This document shows, in pieces, positions 38,354 through 39,752 of a DNA stretch of 39,752 nt. Made by a program: the position numbers and the translations under genes. The notes under the pieces were generated by a model. That model saw nothing but the letters and a program-made list of their open reading frames with translations. It ran no database searches and was not told where the DNA came from. Position 1 is the first letter of the stretch. Each line of letters opens with the position of its first letter. The DNA lies in contig NZ_JAUSUG010000035.1 of the NCBI RefSeq assembly GCF_030813435.1, positions 1-39,752 on the forward strand, written 5' to 3'. The stretch is from Evansella vedderi (lineage in GTDB: Bacteria; Bacillota; Bacilli; Bacillales; Salisediminibacteriaceae).

Positions 38354-39535
38354 ATGCTTTCATTTACAGTAAAAGTACAACATATAATAATGGACTATCA
38401 TTCCTTATTAAAGGAATATGAATCTGTGGTACTGAATGACTTAATTAATTCTCTCTCAAAAAAATATAAGGTGATAATTTTAAGTGAATTAAAAGATTTT
38501 CAAGGGGAGCAAAAACTGGAAGTCTTTACAAAAATCAGGTCTATAGATCAATTAATGGTACCAGGAACCTCCACGGTGTTATTAACTGGGGATACAAAAA
38601 AACTGCAAGCCTTTCATTTGAAAAATATCTCAACTATATTAATGGGAGAAAACGTCAGCAGAATGATTACAGCGGAGGGTATTTATAGTCTCCCAGATTT
38701 AATATTATCTTTGGAACGTGTAAAAGGATTTTTACTGTATAACATGGATTTTGGCTATCGAAATGAAATTGCAGTGGAGAATTATTTAAAAAAATCAGGT
38801 AATAGTGTTCTTCAGAAACCGAAGGGACTATTATATGTGGCAGGAGAAATGGAGCATCAACTGTATAAAAATATAAAGGCCGAGTTGATTGTACCGGGAA
38901 GGTTTTTTACAAAAGGGGATACAAGGGCATATGCGGACGTTTTAACTTTATATTTACTCAAATTTAAAGATGAAAAATCATTTGCGGTACAGGTGTTTGC
39001 TGAATCCTTAAAAACCTGTTTAGACTTATTAAAGCAAAAACAAACATTTGATATCATTACAACAGTTCCGTCTAGAACGAGCATAAATAAACTCGATTCT
39101 ATTTTTTATCAGCCTGCATTAATGGAATTTCGAAATAAAGTACATTTAAACCTTTTAAAAGTAGAGACCAAATACAAACAGCAAAAGTATGCAGGAAATA
39201 AGTTTAACAGAGCTCATAATGTTCATAATAAAATTTCTTTTACAAAACAAATCAATGGACATGTTTTGTTAATTGATGATATTTATACAACCGGTGCTAC
39301 AACATTAGAATGTGCTCGAATGCTCTATCAGGCTGGAGCCAAAAGTGTCACGATTTTACCGTTTGGTGTAACCCAGCATAAGGTTACAACGAACATTAGG
39401 AAACCTGTATTAGGTTCTGGTGGTGACATATATAACCTAAGGTTAAATAATCAAACTGGGGAGCCATTCTGGGTTTCAGCAGGTAGTAATTATGAGGAAT
39501 ATCATCAAATTCGTAATTATTATTATGGTCAATAA
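38354..39535 (+). CDS. Phosphoribosyltransferase-domain protein (ComF-like C-terminus)
   Basis: This 393-residue protein has residues 1-190 as an uncharacterised alpha/beta region (VVLNDLINSLSKKYKVIILS, TSTVLLTGDTKKLQAFHLKN) and residues about 200-393 as a type I phosphoribosyltransferase. The PRPP-binding loop is HVLLIDDIYTTGATTLECAR (DDIYTTGAT at 308-316), preceded by IITTVPSR and KYAGNKFNRAHNV, the ComF/amidophosphoribosyltransferase pattern. ComF is a competence protein and DprA another. In ShosTA defence, a PRTase toxin pairs with a DprA-like antitoxin. Here the PRTase closes the operon and the DprA gene faces it at the other end. ATG 38354 with GAGAGG upstream. A terminator follows within 70 bases. 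The substrate is unknown; nucleotide or base depletion is one possibility. Confidence 0.8.
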   Translation: MLSFTVKVQHIIMDYHSLLKEYESVVLNDLINSLSKKYKVIILSELKDFQGEQKLEVFTKIRSIDQLMVPGTSTVLLTGDTKKLQAFHLKNISTILMGENVSRMITAEGIYSLPDLILSLERVKGFLLYNMDFGYRNEIAVENYLKKSGNSVLQKPKGLLYVAGEMEHQLYKNIKAELIVPGRFFTKGDTRAYADVLTLYLLKFKDEKSFAVQVFAESLKTCLDLLKQKQTFDIITTVPSRTSINKLDSIFYQPALMEFRNKVHLNLLKVETKYKQQKYAGNKFNRAHNVHNKISFTKQINGHVLLIDDIYTTGATTLECARMLYQAGAKSVTILPFGVTQHKVTTNIRKPVLGSGGDIYNLRLNNQTGEPFWVSAGSNYEEYHQIRNYYYGQ

Positions 39536-39600
39536 TATTTATTAGTAAATTTTAAGGTAGGACTGAGATTATCGTGCCTTGTATTAAATTTAAGTAAACA

Positions 39601-39639
39601 AGCCAAAGTATGAATTATTTTTTTCATATTTTGGCTTTT
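39601..39639 (+). terminator. Terminator of the eight-gene operon
   Basis: AGCCAAA-G-TATGAA (39601-39614) pairs with TTCATA-T-TTTGGCT (39623-39636) and is followed by TTT. It closes the vWA-to-PRTase operon. The remaining bases to 39752 show no gene. Confidence 0.85.
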
Positions 39640-39752
39640 GTTATAAAAATATAAATTATCACTAGCATTGCATTAATTAAATCAGATGATTCATAATACT
39701 TAAAATCTTCGATTTTTTAATGGTTATACAACAAAAAAATCCTTTACAATGG

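Noticed and set aside
24741-39535. Calling the locus a classical McrBC, BREX or Zorya system
   Set aside because: No McrB DNA-reader domain, no PglX methylase, BrxL or PglZ, and no ZorAB motor. McrB-like and DUF2357 members exist, but within a different gene set.
24741-39535. Tellurite-resistance operon proper
   Set aside because: Only the TerY-P triad is present; no TerB, TerC, TerD or TerZ-type genes are in the window.

Overview
The window reads as chromosomal DNA of a low-GC Gram-positive bacterium, most likely Bacillus sensu lato (Bacillaceae). The support is AT-rich codon use, strong AGGAGG-type ribosome sites with frequent GTG/TTG starts, Bacillus-type rho-independent terminators, a dispersed Bacillus-type GC-rich repeat near 122, and genes such as an M42 aminopeptidase, a WYL regulator and a TetR/CDF pair.

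Layout. 1-2.2 kb: the start of an IS3-family transposase leaving the window, a decayed small membrane ORF, then a bicarbonate transporter and its PII-like partner (sbtA-sbtB). 2.7-9.7 kb: mostly single-gene units separated by long gaps with terminators and repeats: an unrecognised 363-aa protein, a TetR regulator with operator driving a CDF-type cation exporter, an SH3b lipoprotein, and an M42 aminopeptidase. 10.0-12.3 kb: a decayed copy (copy A) of a four-gene cassette (DUF1643-like, membrane-anchored protein, sirtuin, small protein) in which only the sirtuin is intact. 12.5-12.7 kb: the 3' half of a tRNA-Sec gene with its terminator, which looks like one end of an element integrated in selC. 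13.2-17.2 kb: a HEPN-motif protein, two small ORFs, and an uncharacterised pair of a 483-aa protein and a 366-aa glycine-zipper membrane protein whose 3' end is cut by an insertion sequence. 17.6-20.3 kb: small protein, WYL regulator, DUF4139 protein. 20.4-23.7 kb: the intact cassette (copy B), then a frameshifted small gene and an IS3 remnant. 23.9-24.7 kb: repeats only.

24.7-39.6 kb is the standout region. A divergent DprA/Smf-like gene faces a tightly packed eight-gene operon: TerY-like vWA protein, PP2C phosphatase, Ser/Thr kinase with zinc ribbon, DNA2-type SF1 helicase, a wHTH-HEPN protein, a coiled-coil McrB-like AAA+ ATPase, a DUF2357/McrC-like zinc-ribbon protein, and a ComF-like phosphoribosyltransferase. 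Stop-start overlaps and short gaps show that the eight genes are one transcription unit. The plausible reading is a composite defence or DNA-damage-response machine: a phosphorylation switch (vWA/PP2C/kinase) controls a helicase plus McrBC-like nucleic-acid engine, with HEPN RNase and PRTase/DprA modules as possible effectors. The family assignments rest on motifs I can read. The joint function is inference.

The stretch from 12.66 kb to beyond the right edge is best seen as an accessory island built from defence-type modules, insertion-sequence scars and dispersed repeats.
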